From: Myxococcales bacterium
Lineage (GTDB): Bacteria > Myxococcota_A > Polyangia > GCA-2747355
DNA: 37,651 nt
Direction of reading: 5' to 3'
NCBI GenBank assembly: GCA_020431405.1
Contig: JAGQIK010000056.1
Location: forward strand, 1-37,651
Positions 1-7,045 of this stretch are shown here, one piece after another; positions within the stretch are counted from its first letter, which is position 1; every line of letters starts with the position of its first letter. Position numbers and translations under genes: made by a program. The notes below the pieces were generated by a model. That model was not told the origin of the DNA. It worked only from the letters and a program-made list of their open reading frames with translations, and made no database searches.

Positions 1-1298
1 GCGCCGGCGAGCGCCGCCGCGGCGGTGGCGACCTGATTGGAGATCGCGATCGCCACCTCGTCTTTGCGCGCTCTAGCCACGTCGAGCCGCGACTTGGCTT
101 CGCGCGCTTTGGCCTTGAGCCCGAAGTAGCCGGTGAGCGGCAGGTTGAAGACCAGGCCCGCTACCCAGTTGGGCGTGTCGGGCACCAAGCCGTACGCGAC
201 CGGCGACGTCGAGATGCCCGAGCCGCGGCCGAAGAAGCCCGCGACGATCTCGAGGCGCGGCACGAAGGCATAGGCCGCGGCCTTTTTCTCGCGCTCGGCG
301 CGCACGGCGTTGGCGATGCGCTCCTGCAGCAGCGGGTGGCGCTGGGCGCGCGCGGCGATGCGCGCCACGTCGAGGTCGGTGGAGGGGTCGAGCAGCGCGC
401 TCGGCGCGGCGTCGATCGAGCGGCCCGACATGCCCATCGCCTCGGCGAGCTGCGTCTTGCGCACCTCGAGCACCTGCTGCGCGCGCACCTCTTGCGTCAG
501 CGCGAGGGCGACCTCGGCTTCGGCGCGCGCGGCGTCGACGCCCGGCTTGAGGCTCTGGGCGACGAGCGTCTTGACCACGCGGGCGATGACGCGCGCGCGG
601 CGCACGCCCTCCGAGGCGGCGGTGACGGTTGCCCTGGCGCCGAGCACCATCAGGAACGCGTCGGTGACCTCGTAGGCGATCTCGAGCTTGCGCGCGCGAA
701 AGAGCGCGTCGGCGCCCTCGCGACGCGCCAGCGCGGCGTCGACCAGCGCGCTCTGACGCAAAAGGCCCGTGGCGTTGAAGATGCCGAACAGGCCGACGCC
801 GGTCTGCCACGAGCTGTCGTCGAGCCCGCGCTCGGGGCGGCCGCCCGAGGGGTTGCCGAAGCCGTGCAGGCGCCCGCCCACTGGCAGGTAGGCGAAGCCG
901 GGCGTGGCGTTGGCGCTCGAGCGGTTGGCGAAGATGGTGACGCCGACCTCGGGCAGGCGCGCTGCGCGTGCCGCGTCGACCTGCGCGGCGGCGACGCGTT
1001 CGAGCGCGCGCCGCGCGCGCAGCTTGGGGTGCGCAGCGAAGGCGCGTTGCAGCGCTTGCTGTAGCGTGAGCCGCTCCGACGCGGGCGCGCCGGGAAACAG
1101 CGGCACGTCGGCGGGCTGGCTCGCGGGTTGGCTCGCGGGTTGGCTCGCCGGCTGGCTTGCCGCAGGGGGCTGTGCTGCATCGGGTGCGCGCGCGTGCGCC
1201 GCCTTGGCCGCCGCCAGCGCGCCCAAACCGCAGCACAGCGCGACCGCGCCGGCGCGTCGGGCGGGCAAAGCGCTTCTTGGAGTTTTCGGAGGATTCAT
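1..1298 (-). CDS. TolC-family outer membrane efflux protein (3' end cut by window edge)
   Basis: Outer-membrane channel component of a type I secretion or RND/ABC efflux system. The frame is open from the ATG at 1298 to the left edge (432 codons), so the C-terminus lies outside the window. Residues 1-37 look like a signal peptide, with a basic start, a hydrophobic ALCCGLGALAAA core and an AHA-type cleavage region. A low-complexity (PASQ)4 linker follows, and then the family pattern LTLQQALQRAFAAHPKLRAR. Later come long helical segments rich in Ala, Arg and Glu and a second strand-turn-helix half near WVAGLVFNLPLTGYFG, as in the duplicated TolC fold. The start is preceded by AAGG. It diverges from the Cys-rich lipoprotein gene across about 300 bp. 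Partner pump genes, if any, lie to the left. It is distinct from the second channel gene at 23310. Confidence 0.85.
   Translation of the reverse strand, partial: MNPPKTPRSALPARRAGAVALCCGLGALAAAKAAHARAPDAAQPPAASQPASQPASQPASQPADVPLFPGAPASERLTLQQALQRAFAAHPKLRARRALERVAAAQVDAARAARLPEVGVTIFANRSSANATPGFAYLPVGGRLHGFGNPSGGRPERGLDDSSWQTGVGLFGIFNATGLLRQSALVDAALARREGADALFRARKLEIAYEVTDAFLMVLGARATVTAASEGVRRARVIARVVKTLVAQSLKPGVDAARAEAEVALALTQEVRAQQVLEVRKTQLAEAMGMSGRSIDAAPSALLDPSTDLDVARIAARAQRHPLLQERIANAVRAEREKKAAAYAFVPRLEIVAGFFGRGSGISTSPVAYGLVPDTPNWVAGLVFNLPLTGYFGLKAKAREAKSRLDVARARKDEVAIAISNQVATAAAALAG
1115..1162. repeat. Four tandem 12-bp units inside the TolC-family gene
   Basis: Four consecutive 12-bp units (consensus GYTGGCTCGCSG on the plus strand) encode the repeated ASQP/PASQ linker between the signal peptide and the channel domain. 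Only a few bases differ among units, so the array could change length by slippage in whole codons without breaking the frame. Confidence 0.85.
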
Positions 1299-1601
1299 CG
1301 CGACCTTGGACGAGGAGTCGGTGCTGGTCGTGCCGCCGCAGAGGCGTGGCAAAGCGCCGAAGCAACCGGCGTACCAGGGCCTCGGCCAGAAATCGGCCGT
1401 CCAGGCTCCGTATTCGCCGCGGACGACTGCTCCGCCCCAAAGAACTCTCCGCGGACGACCGCTCCGCGGGCACGCTGCAACCTACGGCGTCGCACCGCAA
1501 ACCGGTGGGCTACACGCGCGCGCGGTCGCGCTCGTAACTGCTCGACAATGCGAGGCGAGCGCGAGGCCCTGGCGGGCACGGATCTTGGTGTATCGGCGCA
1601 C
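1299..1601. other. Divergent intergenic region, 303 bp
   Basis: This gap separates the minus-strand TolC-family gene from the plus-strand Cys-rich lipoprotein gene and should hold both promoters. I cannot place a convincing -35/-10 pair. A weak sigma-54-like match (GGGCACG, 4 bp, TTGGT) lies at 1574-1589. It ends 13 bp before the lipoprotein ATG and has GG instead of GC at the -12 position, so I do not call it. The region also holds two copies of the short palindromic repeat described at 1412-1469. I see no credible gene in it. Confidence 0.6.
1412..1469. repeat. Short palindromic repeat, two adjacent units
   Basis: Units lie at 1412-1435 and 1446-1469. The second contains CCGCGGA, a 7-base spacer and TCCGCGG, a perfect 7-bp inverted repeat, so it can fold as a hairpin. 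A third unit sits inside a coding region at 7820-7845. Positions 1449-1469 and 7825-7845 are identical over 21 bp, and unit 1 matches 7820-7843 at 23 of 24 positions. This looks like a small dispersed palindromic element. Copy number elsewhere is unknown. Confidence 0.7.
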
Positions 1602-3113
1602 ATGAACCGTCGCGCCCTCGTCGCTCACCCGATCCGCTCTGCGTGTGGTGCCGTGCTGCTGTGCCTGCTGGCCGGCTGCCCGGGAAAGATCGGCGAGCGC
1701 GCCTTACCCGACAACACGGGCGCGCGCATCGACCACTGGATCTACGGCGAGCAGCCGCCAGGCGGCGGCTCGATCTGCACGATCCCCGAGTACTACTGCC
1801 CAGGCGGCAAGATCTGCTTTCAGGGCTTCTGCAACGACTCGGTCTGCGTGCAGACGGCGAAGTGTCCCAACCCGGGCGGCAAGTGCAAGGTCGTCTGCAC
1901 GCCCGTCGAAGATGCCTGCGCGTCGGTCAACTGCGAGGCGGGCTCGAGCTGTGTCGGCGGCCGCTGCGTCAAAGGCTGCTTCGACGCGCCGTGCGCCCAC
2001 GTCACGTGCGGCGCGGGGCGCATCTGCTCGAACGGCGCGTGTCTGACGCTGGCGCCCGAGACCGGCGCGCAGTGTCCGCCCGGCACGGCGGCCGCGATGC
2101 AGGCCTGCGCCGAAAACCCCTGCGCCGGCGTGAGCTGTGCCCAGGGCGAGATCTGCGTCGGCGGCACGTGCATCAAGAACACCTGCGCCGGCGTGACGTG
2201 CGAGCCCGGCTTCTATTGCAGCAATGGCAAGTGTGTCGACTCGTGCGCCGGCAAGCCGGGCGGGCCGCCGACGGGTGGCGCGCCCAAGCCGCCCGCCTGC
2301 GTCAAGAAGTGCAGCGTCTGCGGCGAGGCGGACGGCTGCGGCGGCACGTGCACCACGGGCAGCTGCCCGCAGGGCGAGGCGTGCAAGCAGGGCAAGTGCG
2401 AGTGCGTGCCCGACTGCATCGGCAAGTTCTGCAACGACGACAACGGCTGCGGCGGCAAGTGCAAGGGCTGTCCGCCCGACCAGATCTGCGATCAGACCAA
2501 CATCACCTGGCTGTGCTGCACGCCCGACTGCGCCGGCAAGGCCTGCGGCGCGCCCGATGGCTGCGGCGGCATCTGCGGCGACGGCTCGTGCGCGGCCTCC
2601 AACGAGCTTTGCAAGAAGGGCACGTGCGTCTGCCAGCCCGACTGCACGGCCAAGGCCTGCGGCGACGACAACGGCTGCGGCGGCACGTGCAAGAACTGTT
2701 CGTCAGGGCAGCGCTGCATCGCGTCGGCCGCCACGTGGTCATGCTGCACGCCGAGCTGCACGGGCAAAGCCTGCGGCGCCTCGGACGGCTGCGGCGGCAC
2801 GTGCAAGCAGGGAAGCTGCGCGGGCGGTCTGACCTGCAAGTCGGGCAAGTGCGTCTGCATCCCGCAGTGCGCGGGCAAAGCCTGCGGCGCGGCCGACGGC
2901 TGCGGCGGCGTATGCGCCGGCAGTTGCCCGAGCGGCCAGTCGTGCAAGAGCGGCCAGTGCGTGCCGCTGAGCTGCCCCTGCGGCAAGCAGCTGGTGGGTG
3001 CGAGCTGCGTCGACATCTGCAGCTCTGGCACGACGCTCTGCGGCTGCACCACCTGCTGCGGCCCCGGCACCAACTGCGACTTCGCCAGCGCCACCTGCAA
3101 GCCCGTCAACTAG
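1602..3113 (+). CDS. Cys-rich repeat lipoprotein (503 aa)
   Basis: Predicted envelope lipoprotein of unknown function. The ATG at 1602 gives a signal peptide ending in the lipobox LLAG-C with the lipidated Cys at residue 26. The in-frame ATG at 1550 would put 18 extra polar residues before it, so 1602 is preferred. The mature part has about 86 Cys in some 477 residues. The N-terminal half has loose C-x-G-x-x-C units such as CAGVSCAQGEIC and CAGVTCEPGFYC. The C-terminal half has six units centred on C-x(2-3)-[DN]GCGG-x-C (for example CGAPDGCGGIC and CGASDGCGGTC), each followed by a GSC or CC block. Such modules are normally disulfide-bonded and extracellular. It is followed at once by a strong hairpin and the composite repeat, which suggests it ends its own transcript. 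Confidence 0.85.
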   Translation: MNRRALVAHPIRSACGAVLLCLLAGCPGKIGERALPDNTGARIDHWIYGEQPPGGGSICTIPEYYCPGGKICFQGFCNDSVCVQTAKCPNPGGKCKVVCTPVEDACASVNCEAGSSCVGGRCVKGCFDAPCAHVTCGAGRICSNGACLTLAPETGAQCPPGTAAAMQACAENPCAGVSCAQGEICVGGTCIKNTCAGVTCEPGFYCSNGKCVDSCAGKPGGPPTGGAPKPPACVKKCSVCGEADGCGGTCTTGSCPQGEACKQGKCECVPDCIGKFCNDDNGCGGKCKGCPPDQICDQTNITWLCCTPDCAGKACGAPDGCGGICGDGSCAASNELCKKGTCVCQPDCTAKACGDDNGCGGTCKNCSSGQRCIASAATWSCCTPSCTGKACGASDGCGGTCKQGSCAGGLTCKSGKCVCIPQCAGKACGAADGCGGVCAGSCPSGQSCKSGQCVPLSCPCGKQLVGASCVDICSSGTTLCGCTTCCGPGTNCDFASATCKPVN

Positions 3114-3118
3114 GACTG

Positions 3119-3140
3119 CTTGATCACCTACGTGATCAAG
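3119..3140 (+). terminator. Perfect 9-bp hairpin just after the Cys-rich lipoprotein gene
   Basis: CTTGATCAC, four bases (CTAC), then GTGATCAAG form a perfect stem 6 bp after the stop codon. No T-run follows directly. A second, GC-rich hairpin with a T-rich loop lies 17 bp further on, at 3157. Together they probably end transcription or protect the 3' end. The symmetric TGATCA arms could also be a protein-binding site. Confidence 0.5.
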
Positions 3141-3155
3141 CGCCCTAGAATACGG

Positions 3156-3264
3156 TAGGGGGGCTTTTTTCAAGCCCCCCTCGCCGCGCGAAGTGAATCC
3201 GCGCGGCTCACCCCCGAGGCGCTCGCTTTGCTCGCGGTCGCGCCGCCGTCAAGCGGCGCTCCGT
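3156..3264. repeat. Composite multi-hairpin repeat, copy A
   Basis: Non-coding element made of successive hairpins. The first is 3157-3166 paired with 3172-3181 (10 bp, AGGGGGGCTT/AAGCCCCCCT, T-rich loop). The second is 3183-3190 with 3200-3207 (8 bp, GCCGCGCG/CGCGCGGC, loop AAGTGAATC). The third is 3240-3246 with 3253-3259 (7 bp, GCGCCGC/GCGGCGC, loop CGTCAA). The same order and nearly the same bases recur at 36740-36870. The first hairpin resembles a strong terminator. The element ends about 30 bp before the next gene. Confidence 0.85.
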
Positions 3265-3293
3265 GCAGGTCGCGCGTGCTATCGTCCGCGGCC

Positions 3294-3959
3294 ATGAGCA
3301 AAGCGATGACCCTCGGCGACGGCTTCAACCGTCGCAAGAAGCTGGCGGCCGATCTCGAGACGTGGATCAACCGCCTCACCGCCGCGGGGCGCACGCGCCG
3401 CACCTTTCGCACCAAGGACATCGAGGGCAGCAAGGCCTTCGAGCCCGAGCCCGGCAGCGAGAAGATCACCACGCGCCACTACACCATCGAAGAGTGTCGC
3501 GAGCGCATCGAAGAGGCCCTCGCCGAGGATCGCGAGCTGGCGATGCGTATCTCGCTGACCAATCAACGCGCCAAGGCGCCGCTCGAGGAGCTCGACGGCA
3601 GCGTGCGCGAGCTGTCGATCCCCGAGCTGCTGGTGCTCAAGAGCGACATCATCCCCAAGCTCGAGCGCGCGGCGCGTGCGATCCCGACGCTGGCCGACAA
3701 CGTCAACGTCGTCGAGAGCACCGACGAGCACGTGCGTCACCGCACCATCAGCAAAGTCGAGCGCAAGAAGGAGACCATGTCCGACAAGGGCATGAAGGTC
3801 GAAGAGATCGAGATCATCGGCTACGACGTCGTCGAGACCACCGACTACGGCGTCGTGGCGCGCGAGGCGTGGAACGAGATCGACAAGATCCAGGACTACG
3901 CGCAGCGCGTGAAGCACGCGATCAACCGCGCTAACAAGACCGAGCTGATAGAGCTCTAA
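3294..3959 (+). CDS. Uncharacterised cytoplasmic helical protein (221 aa)
   Basis: I do not recognise this family with confidence. There is no signal peptide and no membrane segment. The sequence is highly charged, with heptad-like Leu/Ile spacing in residues 60-145 (TIEECRERIEEALAEDRELA and IPELLVLKSDIIPKLERAA), so coiled coil or helical hairpins are likely. A linker containing SKVERKKETMSDKGMKVEEI follows, then a helical tail ending NRANKTELIEL. The general look is a little like the DIP1984 group of small helical proteins, but that is only an impression. The start is the first ATG after the composite repeat at 3156-3264. Nothing in its neighbours points to a function. Confidence 0.75.
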   Translation: MSKAMTLGDGFNRRKKLAADLETWINRLTAAGRTRRTFRTKDIEGSKAFEPEPGSEKITTRHYTIEECRERIEEALAEDRELAMRISLTNQRAKAPLEELDGSVRELSIPELLVLKSDIIPKLERAARAIPTLADNVNVVESTDEHVRHRTISKVERKKETMSDKGMKVEEIEIIGYDVVETTDYGVVAREAWNEIDKIQDYAQRVKHAINRANKTELIEL

Positions 3960-4076
3960 ACGCTATACCGATAGGGGCGCGGCCTGCCGAAGTTAGGTTT
4001 GTATATCCGTCAAACTGAAGCGGTCTACGGGTACCACCTTGTCTACCACATGCCTAGATGGTTTGTTTGTTGCACA

Positions 4077-4125
4077 CCGGTAGCGGGTAGGCGGTAGGAC
4101 ATAAGCGGTAAGCCGTAACAGGTAA
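4077..4125. repeat. Seven tandem degenerate heptamers
   Basis: Seven consecutive 7-bp units read CCGGTAG, CGGGTAG, GCGGTAG, GACATAA, GCGGTAA, GCCGTAA, CAGGTAA (consensus SSSGTAR). They lie in the 251-bp gap between the convergent helical protein and signal peptidase genes, a gap visibly less GC-rich than its surroundings around 4000-4130. A 6-bp hairpin (CCGGGG/CCCCGG, 8-nt loop) follows at 4135-4154. No gene is visible here. The array resembles the short heptameric repeats known from intergenic regions of some bacteria. Confidence 0.75.
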
Positions 4126-4210
4126 CATCCAAATCCGGGGCACCGAACCCCCGGGCGGGACCGCGCCCCACTTTTTCTTTCGCGTCCGCCAGCGCTGGGT
4201 GAAGGGAGCG

Positions 4211-5074
4211 CTAGCGCAAGCGCGTGCCGATGCGGCGCCACAGCGTGCCGTTGGGTCCGGCCGACCACCAGATCGATATCGCCACGCCGGTCACATCGCT
4301 CAGCTTGATCGGGCCCATCAGCCGCGAGTCGAAGCTGTTGTCGCGGTTGTCTCCCATCAGATAGACGTGTCCGGCAGGCACCGTGACCTTCTTCGAGAGG
4401 TGCACGGCAGTGGCGGGGTCGTAGATCACGCGATAGCGCCGCTGGCCCAGCGTCTCCTCGAAGCTGACGCAACGCTTCTTGACGACCTGGTGCAGGTCGA
4501 GGTCGTCGTAGGTGCATGGCGTCGCCAGCTCGCGCGAGACGACCTTGCCGTCGAGGCGCAGCGTCGTGCCGTAGAGATCGACCACGTCGCCGGCGACGCC
4601 GATGACGCGCTTGACGAAGGTGCGCGCGCGATGTCTGAACGTCACGATGTCACCGCGCGCTGGCGTGGCGGTGGTGAGCACGGTGAAGTGGTCGCCGAGC
4701 ACCATCGTCGGCGCCATAGAATTCGACGGCAGCTTGAAGGTTTCGGCGATGACCATGATCGGCAGACGTGCCACCACCTGCGCGCCGAGCCACACGCCGA
4801 AGGCCGCGGCGACGATGCCGCCGCCCGCGGGTCCGCGCTGCGCCGGTCGCGCGATGACGGCGTCGGCCGCCGAGAGCAGGCGTGCGCCGAGGGCGCCGAC
4901 GAGCCACAGGTGCGGGTGCGTGATGAACAGCGCGAGGGCCGCCACGTCGACCACCAGCCACGCCGCGCCGCGTGCGAAGTGCCCGCGCGCCGCGTGCCCC
5001 AGCCCGGGAAACGGCAACGACAGCAGCGCGGCGAGCACGCGCCGATCGGACGGTTTGGCGCTGGCAGCTTCCAC
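4211..5074 (-). CDS. lepB: Signal peptidase I
   Basis: Membrane-bound serine protease (family S26) that removes signal peptides from Sec- and Tat-exported preproteins on the periplasmic face. Family marks are clear in 287 residues: box B SNSMAPT with nucleophile Ser119, box D FVKRVIG with general-base Lys155, and box E GDNRDNS at 241-247. The N-terminal 110 residues carry hydrophobic segments, including a PFPGLGHAARG motif like that of small TM2-type membrane proteins, and a last helix just before the catalytic domain. The start is GTG at 5074. It closes a run of minus-strand genes whose other members are mostly exported, 62 bp after the NlpC/P60-like gene, so co-transcription is possible. 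Confidence 0.93.
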   Translation of the reverse strand: MEAASAKPSDRRVLAALLSLPFPGLGHAARGHFARGAAWLVVDVAALALFITHPHLWLVGALGARLLSAADAVIARPAQRGPAGGGIVAAAFGVWLGAQVVARLPIMVIAETFKLPSNSMAPTMVLGDHFTVLTTATPARGDIVTFRHRARTFVKRVIGVAGDVVDLYGTTLRLDGKVVSRELATPCTYDDLDLHQVVKKRCVSFEETLGQRRYRVIYDPATAVHLSKKVTVPAGHVYLMGDNRDNSFDSRLMGPIKLSDVTGVAISIWWSAGPNGTLWRRIGTRLR

Positions 5075-5136
5075 GGCCCGACGGTAGCCGCGCGTCGCGT
5101 TTTGGGCAACGCTGGTCGACGGCGGCCGCGCCGCGG

Positions 5137-5937
5137 CTAGCGCGTGACGCGCGCGAAGGCGATGCGCGTCGGGACGAAGGTGCGCACGTCCTGCGTCGCG
5201 CCGTACCAGCCATAGGCGCGCGTGTGGCCATGGTCATCGACGTAGAAGGCGAGGGTGCCTTCGCCGAAGCCGCCGATGCCGTCGGCGACGCGGCTGTCGC
5301 GGCCGTGAGGCAGGCGCGTGGCGTCGGCGATGCGCACCAGCCACACGCCACGCTGGCTGGGGTGTGGCTGCGGCGTGCCGACGATGAAACCGACGTGGCC
5401 CGTGTTGGGGCGGTTGCGCCAGAAGGACGGCTTGAGCCAGGCGAACAGATCGCCGGGGCGAAGGTCGCGCGGGTGCGCGATGCGCAGCCAGCCGCGGCGC
5501 GCGCGGCGCGTGGGAGCGCGGCGCATGACGTGATAGAAGCGCGCGGCCACCGGCCGGCTGCGCATCAGCGCGCGACGCGCGTGGGGCGCGCTGCGACGCA
5601 GCACCCAGTCGGCCATGCCCGAGCAGTCCCAGTAGAAGCGGCCGCGGCGCCACGAGACGCGGGTGATGTGCTGGTAGCGCGTGGCGCGCAGACGCGCGCG
5701 GATCTGCGCCAGCAGTGTGGTCACGCGCACCGCCGCGCGGGTTGCCGGCGGCTGCGCCGGCAGAGGCGGATGCCAGCGCCGGCGCGCGCGTTGGGGTGCG
5801 GGCGCCAGCGTTGGCGGTGTGGCGGCTTGCACCTGAGTGGACGGGTAGCTGCGCGCGGGGGGCGGCCGCTCGCAGGCGACAGCGAGCGTGGCACAGGCGA
5901 GCGCCAGCGCTGGGCAGCAGAACGAAGGTGCGCGCAT
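5137..5937 (-). CDS. NlpC/P60-like cysteine peptidase lipoprotein
   Basis: Probable cell-wall hydrolase or amidase of the NlpC/P60 type, lipid-anchored. The signal peptide ends in LAVA-C with Cys22 as the lipid site. A Pro/Arg-rich linker (residues 24-70) follows. The catalytic signature YWDCSGMADW gives nucleophile Cys105, and NTGHVGFIVG gives His181. A polar third residue may be Asp204 in VRIADAT. PGDLFAW at 161-167 is the usual strand before the His block. A good ribosome site (GGAGGAG) lies 3 bases before the ATG at 5937. It starts 43 bp after the upstream lipoprotein gene and lies 62 bp before lepB. The substrate is inferred from the family only. Confidence 0.8.
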   Translation of the reverse strand: MRAPSFCCPALALACATLAVACERPPPARSYPSTQVQAATPPTLAPAPQRARRRWHPPLPAQPPATRAAVRVTTLLAQIRARLRATRYQHITRVSWRRGRFYWDCSGMADWVLRRSAPHARRALMRSRPVAARFYHVMRRAPTRRARRGWLRIAHPRDLRPGDLFAWLKPSFWRNRPNTGHVGFIVGTPQPHPSQRGVWLVRIADATRLPHGRDSRVADGIGGFGEGTLAFYVDDHGHTRAYGWYGATQDVRTFVPTRIAFARVTR

Positions 5938-5980
5938 CGCTCCTCCTACGGCTGCGCGCGCGGTTTGCTGCCTTCGCGTG

Positions 5981-6778
5981 CTAGGGCAGCGAGCAGGTCG
6001 GGTAAAGCGCCTGGCACTTGGTCAGCGCGGTGAGCGCCTCGCTGATCGCTTGGCGGTGCCCGGCGTCGGCCTGATTGCCCCAGCATCGTTGAATGCCTCG
6101 GCGTGCGGCGAGACAGAAGTGGTTGGCGCTGATCTTCGCGCTGGTCTCCAAGCACGAGGGGCGCGGCCCGTAGCACTTGCGCGGCAGGCTGCAGTAGAGC
6201 TTCTTCTGCGCGTGCAGCATCAGGTAGTGGTAGCGGCTGCAGCCGGTGAGGATGTACGAGACGCCGTCGATGACGACCTCGATGACGCCCTTGTAGAGCT
6301 CGGTGACGCGCTCTTCGATGGACTGGATCAGGTAGCGCAGCCCGCCTTGGCAAACCAGCTGATCGATGGCGCCGAGGGTGATCGTCGTGACGGCCGACGC
6401 TGCGGTGCCCACGCCGAGAAACACGCAAGCTGGCGCGGCGACCACCGCCGCGGCGCCGCCCGTCACGACCACCGCGACGCCGCCCGCCGCGGCGCAGGTT
6501 GCCGTGGCGGTGCCGAGCACCACCGTCGCGCCGGCCGCGATGGTCGTGCCGTTCGCGACGACGTCGCAGAGCAGGTCGTCGGCGAACGCCGAGCGCGCTT
6601 CGCGCACGTACGACGTGGGCACCTCCGGCCCGGAGTCGTCGGTGCCGTCCGCTTTGCCGCTCGAGGCGCCGCGCTCGATGATCGGGCCGCCTGGATCGGT
6701 TGGCTCGAGGCCACCGCAGGCAGCAGCGAGCATGAAGGTCACGCAAAGCAAGGCGGTCAAACAGCGGGTCGTCGACAT
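5981..6778 (-). CDS. Putative lipoprotein with Gly/Ala/Val-rich core and Cys-rich tail (265 aa)
   Basis: Function unknown. Residues 1-20 form a lipoprotein signal peptide ending LAAA-C with Cys21. An Asp/Gly-rich linker containing SSGKADGTDD follows. Residues about 75-145 are a long, strongly hydrophobic Gly/Ala/Val/Thr stretch with few charges, which could be a membrane hairpin or a pore-like segment. The last 90 residues carry spaced Cys (LTGCSRYHYL, KKLYCSLPRKCYG, IQRCWGNQADAGH, CQALYPTCSLP), suggesting a small disulfide-bonded helical domain. This layout is reminiscent of some predicted secreted effectors, but I cannot assign a family. The start is chosen by the lipobox and an AAAGGAG site just upstream. 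A perfect 18-bp palindrome lies about 80 bp before the start. Confidence 0.75.
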   Translation of the reverse strand: MSTTRCLTALLCVTFMLAAACGGLEPTDPGGPIIERGASSGKADGTDDSGPEVPTSYVREARSAFADDLLCDVVANGTTIAAGATVVLGTATATCAAAGGVAVVVTGGAAAVVAAPACVFLGVGTAASAVTTITLGAIDQLVCQGGLRYLIQSIEERVTELYKGVIEVVIDGVSYILTGCSRYHYLMLHAQKKLYCSLPRKCYGPRPSCLETSAKISANHFCLAARRGIQRCWGNQADAGHRQAISEALTALTKCQALYPTCSLP

Positions 6779-6857
6779 CGGCGCTCCTTTGAAGCAGCAG
6801 AAAGTGTTGGCCGACGCGAAGAGCAAGCGTCGCGCCAGCGTTGCCGACGCGGCGCTG

Positions 6858-6875
6858 TTTGACCGATCGGTCAAA
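6858..6875. promoter_or_regulatory. Perfect 18-bp palindrome, candidate operator
   Basis: TTTGACCGATCGGTCAAA is exactly self-complementary. It lies in the 267-bp gap upstream of the lipoprotein gene that starts at 6778 (minus), 80 bp from its ATG. The shape and the TTGACC half-site are typical of operators bound by TetR-family dimers, and the site also contains a -35-like TTGACC. No TetR gene is in the window, so the regulator is unknown. Confidence 0.6.
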
Positions 6876-7045
6876 TGTCGCCCACTTGCGCTGCTGCCCG
6901 TCGCGGCGTAGCGCCGCCGCAGCGACCTGCGGGTGCCGTTGCGCTGCTGCACGAGTCGCCGTTGTGCTCGCACGACGGACGTTGCGTTGGTGCAGCGAGC
7001 GCTCGGATGTCGTGATGGGCTGTTTGCCGCGTCGGCGGCGGCGGC

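Noticed and set aside
336-1064. Long open frames opposite the TolC-family gene and, likewise, opposite most other genes
   Set aside because: They are Arg/Ala/Gly-rich, lack recognisable motifs and follow from the high GC third positions of the real genes.
1574-1589. Sigma-54-like promoter before the Cys-rich lipoprotein
   Set aside because: The -12 GC is replaced by GG, and the site is too close to the ATG to leave a normal leader.
3156-3264. Composite repeat as a simple rho-independent terminator only
   Set aside because: The first hairpin may terminate transcription, but the further conserved hairpins and loops in both copies are not needed for that and indicate a larger repeated unit.
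4077-4125. Heptamer array as a CRISPR or iteron-type origin
   Set aside because: Units are only 7 bp with no spacers, and no cas or replication-initiator gene is nearby.
4133-4155. A tRNA-like T-arm (CCGGGG, loop containing TTCGG on the minus strand, CCCCGG)
   Set aside because: The loop has 8 bases and lacks the TTCRA pattern, and no acceptor, D or anticodon arms can be folded around it. It is a plain hairpin.
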